DNA of 64,000 nucleotides from NCBI GenBank assembly GCA_025667525.1, contig CM046876.1:17347320-17411319 (forward strand), given 5' to 3'. Within the stretch, counting starts at the first letter, position 1. The number at the start of each line of letters is the position of its first letter. Shown here in pieces: positions 1 to 11,743 of this stretch. Position numbers and translations under genes: made by a program. This stretch comes from Glebionis coronaria. Its lineage: Eukaryota; Streptophyta; Magnoliopsida; Asterales; Asteraceae. Under the pieces are notes generated by a model. The model was not told the DNA's origin and did no database searches. It was given only the letters and a program-made list of their open reading frames with translations.

Positions 1-162
1 ATATGTCGAAGAACTCAAGTTTGTTAAACGAAGAAATTAAAAGACGAGTTGAATTTATTCGTCGACAAATCCCGAATCGAAATTGAAAACGTCAACTTTT
101 CTGAAAAGACGAGAAGACAAGAAGAAAGGGTGAAAGCCCACTCACCAACCAACTTGAAGACC

Positions 163-170
163 TATAAATA
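163..170 (+). promoter_or_regulatory. TATA box in LTR of element A
   Basis: TATAAATA lies in the sequence CCTATAAATAGG. The same box is at 9659-9666 in the 3' LTR. It is the likely core promoter of the element. Confidence 0.7.
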
Positions 171-580
171 GGACCTTCCTTCACACATTTTGAGCTAGCT
201 TTTATTTTCCAGTCTTTTTCTTTTCTTGTTTCGTAGGGTAACCAACACCATTAAGGTGTTGGTGATTTTTCATTTTGATTTCACGAATCTTGTAAGGTTT
301 ACTCTTTCCTTTGATTGTTTAACATTAATCTTTCAATATAATCGTTCTTTTCATCTTCATCTTTTTCTTATTGATTCTCAAGTTCTTAGTTTTTATTTGG
401 TTGATTTTCATCCATAAAAGTAAGTGGGTTTCGTGTTTATGTTGTTTTGGTTTGATGTTTATTGTTAGTAAATGATTGGTGATTAGTTTTGTTTAAGTTT
501 TGGTCAAAAACTTGGTTGATTTTGGTTTAGAATCGTATCATTTCACTTCCCTGTTCTTCGCTATTATTCAGTTACCCAGA

Positions 581-1100
581 TTCCGGATCAACATAGTATT
601 CCGGGTCAAGGGATTTTGTGCAAATTATTTCGGATCAAGCATATTCCGAATCAGCATTTTTCATTGAATATATTCCGAATCAGTGTCTTCATTCGGAATA
701 ATTAATATTCCGGGTGAAGCATTTATTCCGAACCAGCATATATTCCGGGTCAAGCAAAAGATTCCGGATCAGTTTGTTGCATTTAGTCATTCTGAATCAA
801 GTGTTCATCCGGAATAATTAATTTTCCAAATGAGTGTTTATATTCCGAGTCAAAGTTTTCAAATGTTCCGAATCAGTTTTATTTTTAAATGTTCCGAATG
901 AAGGTTTTGATCTAAATATTCCGAATCAGTGACATTTCTATTTTATTCCAAACGAGTTATTCCGGATCAAGGTTACATTCCGAATGAGCATAATATATTC
1001 CGGATCAAGCATGTATTACGGATGAAGGTTTTTGGCTAAGTTATTCTGAACCAAGCATTTCTCCAAGTATTCCGAATCAAGTATTATTCCGAATGAAGGT
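581..1100 (+). repeat. Array of degenerate ATTCCGRATCAR motifs in LTR A
   Basis: About 20 copies of TTCCGGATCA, TTCCGAATCA or TTCCGGGTCA occur, mostly 16-19 bases apart with some larger gaps, and a few are in reverse orientation (ATTCGGAAT). The same array is in the 3' LTR at about 10077-10600 and, on the other strand, in LTR E at about 30705-31025. Function unknown. Confidence 0.85.
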
Positions 1101-1397
1101 TTTTCAGTTTTGATTTTATCTACTGTTTTCTCATTTCCACAGTTTTTTTCTAAGTTACGTTTTTTAAACTGTTTTCTTTTATTTAATTTCCATTTTAGTT
1201 TCTTTTAATTTAATTTTAATTTTCCAATTATTTTTAGCTTGTTTGCACGACTTTGCCCTTTTATTCCTTTTCCGTAGAATAGAAAACCCAAACCCCTTTT
1301 TAGTAACCAAGAACAACTATTCCACTTTGAACCGTGATCGATTCGAGAAGATACCGAGAACTTAAATTGAACCCCATTGAAAAACACTTGTATCAAA

Positions 1398-1412
1398 TGG
1401 CGCCGCTGCCGG
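1398..1412 (+). other. Primer-binding site, tRNA-Asp type
   Basis: TGGCGCCGCTGCCGG follows the LTR by two bases. It resembles the primer site of Athila-type elements, which use tRNA-Asp, with one apparent substitution. The leader from here to 1609 is A-rich and ends in a TTCTTTTGCAG string just before the gag ATG. Confidence 0.8.
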
Positions 1413-1609
1413 CTCTTCTCGTAAGGATTAATAGTTTTTTGTGAGAAATTGGATTTTGGGATCCGCTCACCGTGAACGTTACTTTTTCATCAAAAAATTT
1501 TCAAAAACCCTAAAAAAATATAAAATTTTCAAAAATACAAAAAAAAATTTAATTAAAAAACATAAAAAATCAAAAATATTTCTTGCTTTGTTAGTTCTTT
1601 TGCAGGTGT

Positions 1610-2924
1610 ATGCGCACTCGATCAACGTCTTATCAAGAGCCCGAGACTCTCGATAACTTAGACATGGCTGGTGTACACAACAACAATAACAATCCACCTC
1701 AAAACAACATGAATAATAACAACAATGAATCTCTACCGGACAATCGTCCTATGATCGAACTCTTGCAAGCACATGTAGAGGGCAACAACGATCCAATTGT
1801 CATACCCGCGATTGCAGCCAACAACTTTGAGCTCAAATCCGGCTTTATTCAAATGGTCTATGCTCAACCATTCTTGGGGCGTACCATTGATGATCCTCAT
1901 GACCACATCAAAAGGTTCCTGCAACTCACAAATACGGTCAAATTCAATGGTGTTCCACAAGAGGTAATCCGTTTACAACTTTTTCCTTTCTCCTTAGAGG
2001 GACAAGCCCGACATTGGCTTGCAAAGGAACCGCCACAAAGTATTCTGACGTGGACGGACTTGGAGACCAAATTCATAAACTACTTTTTCCCACCCTCTCG
2101 TACTACCGCTTTGCGGAATAAAATTATTAATTTTGAACAAAAGTACGATGAGTCTTTTAGTGAATCTTGGGACCGTTTTAAAGACCTTTTAAGAAAGTGC
2201 CCACAACATGGTTTTACCAAAGTGCACCAATTTAACACTTTTTACAATGGTTTAAGCATGAATGACAAAGATTCACTAAATAGTGTCTCGGGGGGGGGGG
2301 GGGGGGGGGGGGGGGTAATATTTTGGTTAAGAGTTCTAATGCCGCTTGGGATATCATTGAAAATAAGTCTAGAGTGCAAACCAAGAGTGTTCGAACCAAT
2401 GCCGCTAGTGCTAGCACTAGTGACAACGACAAGAGACTTGACAAAATTACGTCGCTTCTTGAATCGCTTGCTACCCACACCGCTAACAACACCAAAAGCA
2501 TCAACGCTCAAAACGCTCAAGTCAATGCTGTAAGCCAACCATGTGAAATATGCGGGGGTCCTCACTCTTACACTACTTGTACCTCCACCCAAGACTATCC
2601 TTCTGAGAATGTTAACGCAGCATACGGTACCTATCCTCCGGCCGGTTATCAAGCACGTCCTCAAGGTGACCGCAACTTGCTCAGCTATCGCTCAAACAAC
2701 TTTCTTTCCCCGCCCGGTTTTCCTCCACCAATCCTAACCAACAACAAAACCTTTACCGAACCAATCAAAACCAACCTCGAGCACCATACCAACCACCTCA
2801 AAGACAACCATATCCACCTCAAAATCCTACTCAAGTTTACCAACCCGCTCCTTACCAACCACCTGCTTATCAAGCACCTCCTCCTACTCAACCCACCGTT
2901 TTCAACCACGAGGTCGAAACGTAC
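1610..2924 (+). pseudogene. gag of element A, two frameshifts
   Basis: The ATG at 1610 opens a Gypsy-type Gag (capsid) reading frame. The core (about residues 60-215) has the retrotransposon-gag signatures FLQLTNTVKFNGV, ARHWL and FINYFFPPSRT. The frame breaks at a run of 26 G at 2290-2315 and resumes in another frame near 2323. It then shows a zinc-knuckle-like CEICGGPHSYTTC and breaks again near 2725, and a Gln/Pro-rich linker follows in the frame of pol. Gag would form the particle and bind RNA, but this copy cannot make a full-length product. Confidence 0.88.
2290..2315 (+). repeat. Poly(G) run of 26 inside gag
   Basis: An uninterrupted homopolymer replaces what seems to have been a short Ser-Gly-Gly coding stretch, and it shifts the frame. 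It may be slippage in the genome or a base-calling or assembly error. Confidence 0.95.
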
Positions 2925-5900
2925 ATGCGGACGAATGATGTGTTGGTGAAGAATCTGCAGACCCAGATTATCAATTTGAAGGGCGACATGGTGAAACAAG
3001 GGAATGATCTTAGAGCCGATATGCGAAACTCTTTGAGTAGTCAAACGAATGACCTAAGGGACATGATGGCTGGTTTCTTCCAAGGTAATCAAACCTCTTC
3101 TTCGGGTACTCTTCCGAGTAACACCGTGGCTAATCCAAGAGGGGAGATGAAAGCAATCACCACTCGCAGTGGCAAAGGTACCAAGGAACCCGAGCTTCCT
3201 ATACCTACACCGGTGATTGTGACTAAGGAAAACGAGTCGCCTACTCATATTCCTCAACTTTCTACTTCCCCAATTCCACCACCTCTTACTTCTACCCCTC
3301 CACCACCCAAGGATGTGAGTGATCCTACTATTCCAAAGCTTTCCTCTTCTTCCGATATACCTTATCCCTCAAGGTTGAGGAAAGAGAAGCTCAAAAGCAA
3401 GGACCATATTCAAGTTTCAAACTTTCTCAAAATGTTTAAACAATTGAATTTCAACATCTCCTTCGCTGAGGCTCTCGCTCACATGCCTAAATATGCGAAA
3501 ATGTTTAAAGATCTTCTTAGTGACAAGGAGAAGCTTCTTGATATTGCTAATACCCAACTTAACGAGAATTGCTCTGTAGTGCTCTTAAGGAAATTGCCAA
3601 CCAAACTTGGTGATCTGGGTCGCTTCTTAATACCTTGCAACTTCCCGGGAGTAGAGAATTGCATGGCCCTAGCCGATCTAGGTGCTAGTATCAATTTAAT
3701 GCCCTTAAGCATTTGGAAGAAATTATCTCTCCCTGAGCTAGTCCCCACCAAAATGACTTTAGAATTAGCTAACCGTACGGTTGCTTATCCAGTGGGGATA
3801 GCCGAAGACGTTTTTGTAGGAGTCGACGAATTCACTTTTCCCGTTGATTTCGTCGTAGTCGACTACGAGATGGATCCTCGTGTTCCATTAATCGTTGGAC
3901 GTCCATTCTTGAGGACCGGTCGCACTCTCATCGATGTAGAAGCGGGTGAGCTTATCATGAGAGTTGGTGACGATCAAATTGTCTTCAACATGGGTAAGAT
4001 TTCTAAACAGCCTTATTCCTACGAGAGTGTTAATTGTATCGACGTTCTTGATGAGGCTTGTGAAGAACACTTTAATGATGCTTGCAAAAGTATTCTTACC
4101 TCTCCTCCCAATGTTGAGATCGTTGCCTCTATTGCTTCATCACTAACTCTATTTGGAGAAAGTGATTTCCTTTGGAAAGATTTTGAAGCAACCATGGGAG
4201 ATGTGAACTTAGAATATGACGATTCTCCCACCGATTGGGATGAAGACATTCGTCTCATTGAGAAACTTCTCAAAGAGGACCATATTTCTCCACCATCTCC
4301 CAAGGCTATTGCTATTGATGAACCGAATTCGACTACGCCTACCATCGACAATCCTCCGGATTTAGAGTTTAAGGAGTTACCATCTCACCTCGAGTACGTG
4401 TTCCTTGAAGACAAGAAGAAGTCGCCCGTCATCATCGCTAAGGACTTGAACGAAGAAGAAAAATCTCGCCTCATCGCCGTGCTTAAAGATCATAAGAAGG
4501 CAATTGCTTGGAAAATTTCCGATATCCGCGGAACTGATCCAAACTTTTGTACTCACAAAATTCTCATGGAAGATGACTTTAAACCCGCAATCCAAAGCCA
4601 AAGAAGGGTTAATCCTCGAATTCATTACGTCATCAAACAACAGGTCATCAAACTTCTAGATGCCGGCATGACTTACCCTATTTCGGATTCGCCATGGGTA
4701 AGTCCCGTCCATTGTGTGCCCAAGAAGGGCGGAATAACCGTTGTTCCCAATGAACACAATGAGTTGATTCCTACTCGTCTCATTACTGGGTGGAGAGTTT
4801 GTATCGACTATCGCAAACTCAATGATGCCACGAGAAAAGATCACTTTCCTCTTCCTTTCATGGATCAAATGCTCGAGCGTCTAGTGGGTAATGAATATTA
4901 CTTCTTTTTAGACGGTTTCTCCGGGTATTTTCAAATTCCCATCGATCCCAAAGACCAAGAAAAAACCACATTCACTTGTCCCTACGGAACATTTGCCTAC
5001 AAAAGAATGTCTTTCGGCTTATGCAATGCTCCTGGGACGTTCCAAAGGTGTATGATGGCTATCTTCCATGACATGGTTGAAGAAACTATGGAAGTCTTCA
5101 TGGATGATTTCTCGGTTTATGGCGATTCTTTCTCTGCTTGCCTTGCCAATTTAGAACGTATGCTTAAGCGGTGTGAAGACACTCGCCTTGTTCTTAATTG
5201 GGAAAAATGCCATTTCATGGTAAAAGAGGGCATCATGCTAGGACACAAAATCTCCAAAGCCGGTCTTGAAGTGGACCGTGCTAAAGTCGATGTTATTGCA
5301 AAATTGCCTCCACCTTCAACCGTGAAGGGTGTGAGAAGTTTCCTTGGTCACGCGGGCTTCTACCGTCGATTCATCAAAGATTTTTCTAAAATCGCTCGCC
5401 CGATGACCCACCTCTTGGAAAAAGATACTCCTTTTATCTTTTCCAAAGAGTGTATTGAAGCCTTCATCCTTCTTAAGGATAAGCTAACTAAGGCACCGGT
5501 CTTGGTTACCTCTAATTGGGAGCTACCTTTTGAGTTGATGTGCGATGCTAGCGACTTTGCTATTGGAGCGGTTTTGGGCCAAAGAGTGAACAAACACTCC
5601 AACCGATCCATTACGCTAGCAAGACAATGACAGGGGCTCAATTGCATTACACGACAACCGAAAAAGAGCTTTTAGCTGTTGTTTATGCTTTTGAAAAGTT
5701 TCGCCCCTATCTTGTCCTTTCTACCACCATCGTGTACACGGACCATTCCGCGTAGAAGTACTTGTTGACTAAGCAAGATTCTAAACCAAGACTTCTTCGT
5801 TGGGCTTTGCTACTTCAAGAATTTAAAATCGAAATTCGTGATAAGAAAGGAGCTGAAAACCTAGCCGCGGATCATCTCAGTAGACTTGAGGATCCTTATC

Positions 5901-7271
5901 AAGGGGATCATCTGAACAAAGAGATCAATGACTCTTTTCCCCTTGAGACCTTAATGTCTATCAACTCGAATAATGATGAAGCCCCGTGGTTTGCGGACAT
6001 TGCAAACTACTTGGCGGGTGGAATTCTCATTGACGGGTTAACATCCCAACAAAAGAAGAAGTTCTTTAAAGATATTAAGACTTACTTTTGGGATGACCCG
6101 TATCTCTTCAAACAATGTGTTGATTTGATTATTCGCTGATGTGTTGATGGACCGGCAGCTTTAGACATTCTCGAAGCTTGCCACAAAGGACCCACCGGTG
6201 GTCACTTTGGTCCCAACTTTACCGCAAAGAAAGTGTTCGACTCGGGATTTTATTGGCCCACCATTTATCGTGATGCTCACGAGATGGTTAAACATTGTGA
6301 TGCTTGCCAAAAACAAGGCAAGATCACACATAAAGATGAGATGCCTCAAAATTTCATACAAGAATGTGAAATCTTTGATGTATGGGGCATCGACTTTATG
6401 GGGCCATTCCCTTCATCTAAAGGAAACAAATACATCCTTGTAGCCGTTGACTATGTTTCTAAATGGGTTGAAGCCAAAGCTTTACCCACTAATGACGCAA
6501 GGGTGTTTTGTAACTTTTTGAAGTCGCTATTCGCTAGACTCGGTGTGCCTCGTGCCATTATTAGTGATCGCGGGACTCATTTTTGCAATGATTCAATTCG
6601 CAAGAGTCATGTCTAAGTATGGTGTCAATCAATGTCTTTCCACCGCATACCACCCACAAACTAATGGCCAGGCTGAAATCTCTAACCGAGGGTTAAAGCG
6701 AAATCTTGAACCAACCGTGGGAGAGCATCGTGCCTCATGGGCTGATAAACTCGATGATGCTCTGTGGGCTTTTCGTACCGCATACAAGACTCCGATTGGT
6801 TGTACACCATATCGTCTCGTGTACGGAAAGGCATGCCACCTCCCCATTGAGTTGGAGCACAAGGCTTACTGGGCCTTGAAGTGGGATAATTTCGATATCA
6901 ACAAAGCCGGTGACCTACGTAAAATCCAACTCAATGAGCTCAATGAACTCCGAAATGAGGCTTATGAAAATTCTTTGATCTATAAGGAAAAGACTAAGCT
7001 CATTCATGACTCCAAGATTAAAAACTGAGAGTTCCAAGTTGGAGACAAAGTTTTACTCTTTAACTATCGGTTGAAAATCTTTTCGGGCAAGCTGAAATCT
7101 CGTTGGTCCGGCCCATTCACCATTGCCCAAATTTTTCCATATGGTACTCTCGAGCTCGCTCAACCTAATGGACCTAATTTTAAGGTGAATGGCCAACGAG
7201 TGAAGTTGTACTTTGGTGAGGACATCTCTCATGAGATGCTTCCATCCCTCACCACGTTTCCCATGAACTAG
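2925..7271 (+). pseudogene. pol of element A (protease, RT, RNase H, integrase), disrupted
   Basis: From the ATG at 2925 a 901-codon open frame carries the aspartic protease (ADLGASINLMP near residue 247; LIVGRPFLRTG) and reverse transcriptase (WRVCIDYRKLND, FFLDGFSGYFQIP, catalytic FMDDFSVYG). A frameshift near 5597 moves RNase H to another frame. In-frame stops follow at 5753-5755 and 6137-6139. Integrase shows CDACQKQGK of the zinc-binding arm, then [19 protein letters not shown] and [12 protein letters not shown] of the DDE core. One extra base near 6590 breaks it, and a TGA at 7026 precedes the C-terminal part ending at TAG 7269-7271. The first G of the protease motif is normal; inactivation is by frameshift and stop only. 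Confidence 0.92.
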
Positions 7272-9214
7272 TTTTGGGTCGAGTCAGGCTCGTGACTCGG
7301 TTATCAAAAACAAGCGCTCCTCGGGAGGCAACCCGAGTATCTATCCTTTTCCGTTTTACCTCCTAAGTGTAGGGGGACCTATCTAGGTTGTTTGTGTTTG
7401 TGTGGTGATGTGATTACAGGGATGAATGCAATTTTGGGACCTTTGAAGAACCGTGCTCCCATGTTATCCGAAATCCGGTTCTATCTCTCAACTATCGTGA
7501 TTCAATTTTCTTCATACTCACATTTGAAATTGATCACTTTAGTCGTCTCTTCCTTAGCTTGATTTAACCAACGTGCACAATGTCATAAGTGTAGGGGAGA
7601 CTTTTCCCACATGCTTAAACATTGAGGACAATGTTTATATTAAGTGTAGGGGAGACTTCTATCGAAGTTTTAAGTGGACTTTTCCATTAAAATGCCTTCA
7701 TTTAACCGGAAAATCATCTTTTTCAGCATTTTTCAAATTTTTAATTAACTTTGGCCATATAGTCGTAATTTTTAAATTTTTATCGTTGCTTTCATATGTA
7801 TATATCCCACAATAAAGTCAAAAATATTAATAAAGTGGTGTAGCTAGTTTTGAAATCTTTGACATATTAGCCCCATTGCGATTATTTTGACTCAACCCGA
7901 ATAGACTTACCCATGTTTATTCTAGCTAGTATCCTTAACCATGTAGACCTTAATTGGTTTATTAGGCTAAGCATCCACGAGTCTCATTACTTGAGATTTT
8001 AAATTGTGGAGAACGAGAAATGATAGAGTCAATTGTAAGTCGGTATTCTTGCACAAGTACACTTGGTGTGATTATTTGCCTATTCTCCCATCACTTGCTA
8101 ATAATTCATCTGCAATAAGTAAGGTCGTACGATTTTATTGAATAACTTAGCTTCTAGCCCAAGATCGTTTAAAAGTTGCTCGGTAATGATAAGAGTTCAT
8201 AGCCAAGGCATAACTTATGAAGCGGGGCGCGAAGATTGGCGAGTCCGAAAAGGCCCTAACAAGGCATGAGGATTCCATTTTATTGCTAAATATCCAAGGT
8301 GATGTGAAAAGCATTATTCCCAAAATCAAAATGAAGGATCAAGACTCACGACAAAAAGCAATCAACTCCCATAAAGATCATGGAGAAGTCTATCCGAAAA
8401 GACCCTAACAAGGTATGAGGATAAATAGATCCAAGTCCGAAAAGGAGGCGGATCGTTGTATCTCAAAATCCCAATTAACGATTGAAGAAATAATGATGAA
8501 GTCGTGGTCAACAAAGTTGGAGTATCCTTCAAAAGTCTCCAAGTGAAGAAACTCTATTAACGAAGAGAAGACCATTATTTCAAGAACGTCTCTCAAGATA
8601 TGAAGTATGAAGTACATGCCAAATATCGGCCCGAGAAAGGTCTCAAATCATGAAGCGAGTTATGCCAAGATATGAACTTTTTGATATCCCGAGAAGCAGT
8701 TTTAAGAGATTTTGTCCTTTAGCTAACTATTAATCAAATCATCCTACTTTGCTTTCAGCCTAAATAAACTATCGCAATAAGTCCAAAAATGCATCTTCAT
8801 GATCATTCTAAGACAAAAATAAAATATAAGAGATACACCTAGGAATAAGGGAGTTTAAGCATATAATTAAGCCATGTGTGTAAGTGTTTGATTTGCTAAC
8901 TTATAATAACAATGATCTCGTTTTTAAGCTTAGTTTGGGGAACGTGAAACTTGAGGGTGATAAATCTTGGCAGCACCGAAGCCCTAATGTAAGTCTTAGA
9001 TCACTTTGCAAGTTATTTCCATGTAGCTATTTTCAATTGAAAATGGTTTTCTATCCTTTTTTTTCCTTTAAAGTTTTAATTTCTCTTAGTACTTTAATTT
9101 TTGTTTTAGTAGTATGTTAATAAGGCCAAGGTTGATTGATTATGAGAAAAGTGTAAACTTGCTTTATCACTAAGCATTGCATGAGAGCATGGCAATGGTT
9201 AAGTGTAGGGGATT
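7272..9214 (+). other. 3' untranslated region of element A
   Basis: There is no open frame of note and no envelope-like ORF. The region is homologous to 31994-34059 of element E on the other strand. It holds four copies of a polypurine-like motif AAGTGTAGGGG (7365, 7587, 7642, 9201); the last, directly before the LTR, is the true polypurine tract. A repeated phrase CCTAACAAGG with flanking sequence occurs near 8253 and 8402. Confidence 0.8.
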
Positions 9215-10891
9215 TGATAGGTGTGAAAACACCCATCCTTTTACCACTTATTTCTTGCTAAAACAAGACCAAAACGCGTATTTAATGTCATTTGTTTGGA
9301 ATTATGCGTGGTTTGTGTGTTTGTTGTGTTTTCAGAGCCAACCGGATAAATATTGAAGAAAACATGGGATTGCACGGGTTTTATCGAAGAAAAAGACTCA
9401 AGACGAAGTCTATTGTTCAAGAGATGCAAAAGATTTGAAGTAAATGGGCCTATTTGAAGATTTATCGAAGAAAAGGACCAAAGATGGAAGATTTACATAT
9501 GTCGAAGAACTTAAGTTAATTAAACGAAGAAATTAAAAGACGAGTTGAATTTATTCGTCGACAAATCCCGAATCAAAATCGAAAACGTCAACTTTTCTGA
9601 AAAGACGAGAAGACAAGAAGAAAGGGAGAAAGCCCACTCACCAACCAACTTGAAGACCTATAAATAGGACCTTCCTTCACACATTTTGAGCTAGCTTTTA
9701 TTTTCCAGTCTTTTTCTTTTCTTGTTTCGTAGGGTAACCAACACCATTAAGGTGTTGGTGATTTTTCATTTTGATTTCACGAATCTTGTAAGGTTTACTC
9801 TTTCCTTTGATTGTTTAACATTAATCTTTCAATATAATCGTTCATTTCATCTTCATCTTTTTCTTATTGATTCTCAAGTTCTTAGTTTTTATTTGGTTGA
9901 TTTTAATCCATAAAAGTAAGTGGGTTTCGTGTTTATGTTGTTTTGGTTTGATGTTTATTGTTAGTAAATGATTGGTGATTAGTTTTGTTTAAGTTTTGGT
10001 CAAAAACTTGGTTGATTTTGGTTTAGAATCGTATCATTTCACTTCCCTGTTCTTCGCTATTATTCAGGTACCCAGATTCCGGATCAACATAGTATCACGG
10101 GTCAAGGGATTTTGTGCAAATTATTCCGGATCAAGCATATTCCGAATCAGCATTTTTCATTGAAAATATTCCGAATCAGTGTCTTCATTCGGAATAATTA
10201 ATATTCCGGGTGAAGCATTTATTCCGAACCAGCATATATTCCGGGTCAAGCAAAAGATTCCGGATCAGTTTGTTGCATTTAGTCATTCCGAATCAAGTGT
10301 TCATCCGGAATAATTAATATTCCGGATGAGTGTTTATATTCCGAGTCAAAGTTTTCAAATGTTCCGAATCAGTTTTATTTTTAAATGTTCCGAATGAAGG
10401 TTTTGATCTAAATATTCTGAATCAGTGACATTTCTATTTTATTCCGAACGATTTATTCCGGATCAAGGTTACATTCCGAATGAGCATAATATATTCCGGA
10501 TCAAGCATGTATTACAGATGAAGGTTTTTGGCTAAGTTATTCCGAACCAAGCATTTCTCCAAGTATTCCGAATCAAGTATTATTCCAAATGAAGGTTTTT
10601 CAGTTTTGATTTTATCTACTGTTTTCTCATTTCCTCAGTTTTTTTCTAAGTTACGTTTTTAAACTGTTTTCTTTTATTTAATTTCCATTTTAATTTCTTT
10701 TAATTTAATTTTAATTTTGCAATTATTTTTAGCTTGTTTGCACGACTTTTGCCCTTTTATTCCTTTTCCGTAGAATAGAAAACCCAAACCCCTTTTTAGT
10801 AACCAAGAATAACTATTCTACTTTGGACCGTGATCGATTCGAGAAGATACCGAGAACTTAAATTGAACCCCATTGAAAAACACTTGTATTA
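9215..10891 (+). repeat. 3' LTR of element A (1677 bp)
   Basis: It starts TGATAGGTGTG directly after the polypurine tract and ends TATTA. It is complete, and gives the full LTR length. TATA box at 9659-9666. Confidence 0.95.
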
Positions 10892-11743
10892 GTTTGCCAA
10901 AGCCATGTCAGCGTCTAAATTGGTCATAACAACGCTTGAAAAAATACTTGTCAGCGTCCAAAAATAAAAGTAATAAAAATGAAAAAGGACCTTAACAAAG
11001 TAATTTATCCTAGTGAAGATAACCTATAAATTGAATTATTATAGGGCGACAAGCACTGTCCAGTAATGCACACTTGCTTATGCAAGATAGACATAACAGT
11101 CCTCTAGTGTCCCTTTCTAACCAAAATTCTTAACAACTAAGTTATCTTATAAAATTCCTTGTAACTCCCAGGTTAAAACCCATTCTAAATCATTCCCAAG
11201 TATCCCAACAGACCACAACCAATTCTAGGCCAAACATGTCTTGGCAGCATGCATAGTATATCAACTTTGCATGCTACAGTGCCTCATGATTTAGTAAAAC
11301 TAACTCATACTCACCTGTGGACACAATCTAGAATTGTGATAAGAGTATTATAAGAATACCCAAAAGTCCTAAAGGTTCCTAAAACCTCCCATTAAACTGT
11401 GATACATATGTTGCCCAAAAATATGCATGAACATAAAAATTTATGTCAAGATAGGAATATAAATATTCCAACCATCATCCATAAATAAAAACATGCTCGA
11501 ATGATTCTCCAAGGATCCATAAGCAACTCTGTATCCAATGGTACAATGCTAACACCACCTGCACACCTAGATTAAAAACCACAAAACTAACATTGTTGCT
11601 GACAACGCCACGATAACACTTGTCAGCGTTAAGATAACCTTTGTCAGCGTTAGAAAAATATAGTGGAAAATCTAACTTCAAAAAGACCGATAACAATGCA
11701 TTATCCTGTACATACTTTTACAATAAGACCCCAAAACACATAT
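10892..11743 (-). other. Post-pol spacer of element B
   Basis: It is homologous to 41959-42875 of F, with no long ORF. It carries the phased CG motif at its left end (10900-10955) and near 11600-11650. Confidence 0.8.

Larger units (their letters stand above)
1..1395 (+). repeat. 5' LTR of element A (partial)
   Basis: It matches 9497-10891 over its full length with scattered substitutions and ends in TATCA two bases before the primer site. It carries a TATA box near its left edge and an array of degenerate ATTCCGRATCA motifs. Confidence 0.95.
1..10891 (+). mobile_element. Athila/Tat-like Ty3/Gypsy retrotransposon (A), defective, left end cut by window
   Basis: The order is LTR, primer site, gag, protease-RT-RNase H-integrase, a 1.9 kb untranslated region, polypurine tract and LTR. 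The 5' LTR (1-1395) aligns base for base with 9497-10891, so about 282 bases of it lie left of the window. The ends are TGATA and TATCA (TATTA in the right copy). Primer site type, protease (DLGASINLMP) and RT (MDDFSVYGD) fit the Athila/Tat branch. Integrase precedes no envelope-like ORF. Frameshifts and stops in gag and pol make it non-autonomous. LTR divergence is roughly 2.5 percent by eye, much of it C to T at CpG. The right end abuts a SIRE-like sequence exactly, so A appears inserted in element B. Confidence 0.93.

Noticed and set aside
226..417. Small frame in LTR A, repeated at 9722-9913
   Set aside because: No ATG (starts TTG); it is repeated only because the LTR is.
581..1100. Heat-shock elements in LTR A
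   Set aside because: TTCCGAA has one base between TTC and GAA, not the two required, and spacing is irregular.
2242..2664. Minus-strand frames opposite gag of A with Pro runs
   Set aside because: Shadow of the poly(G) run and the gag frame.
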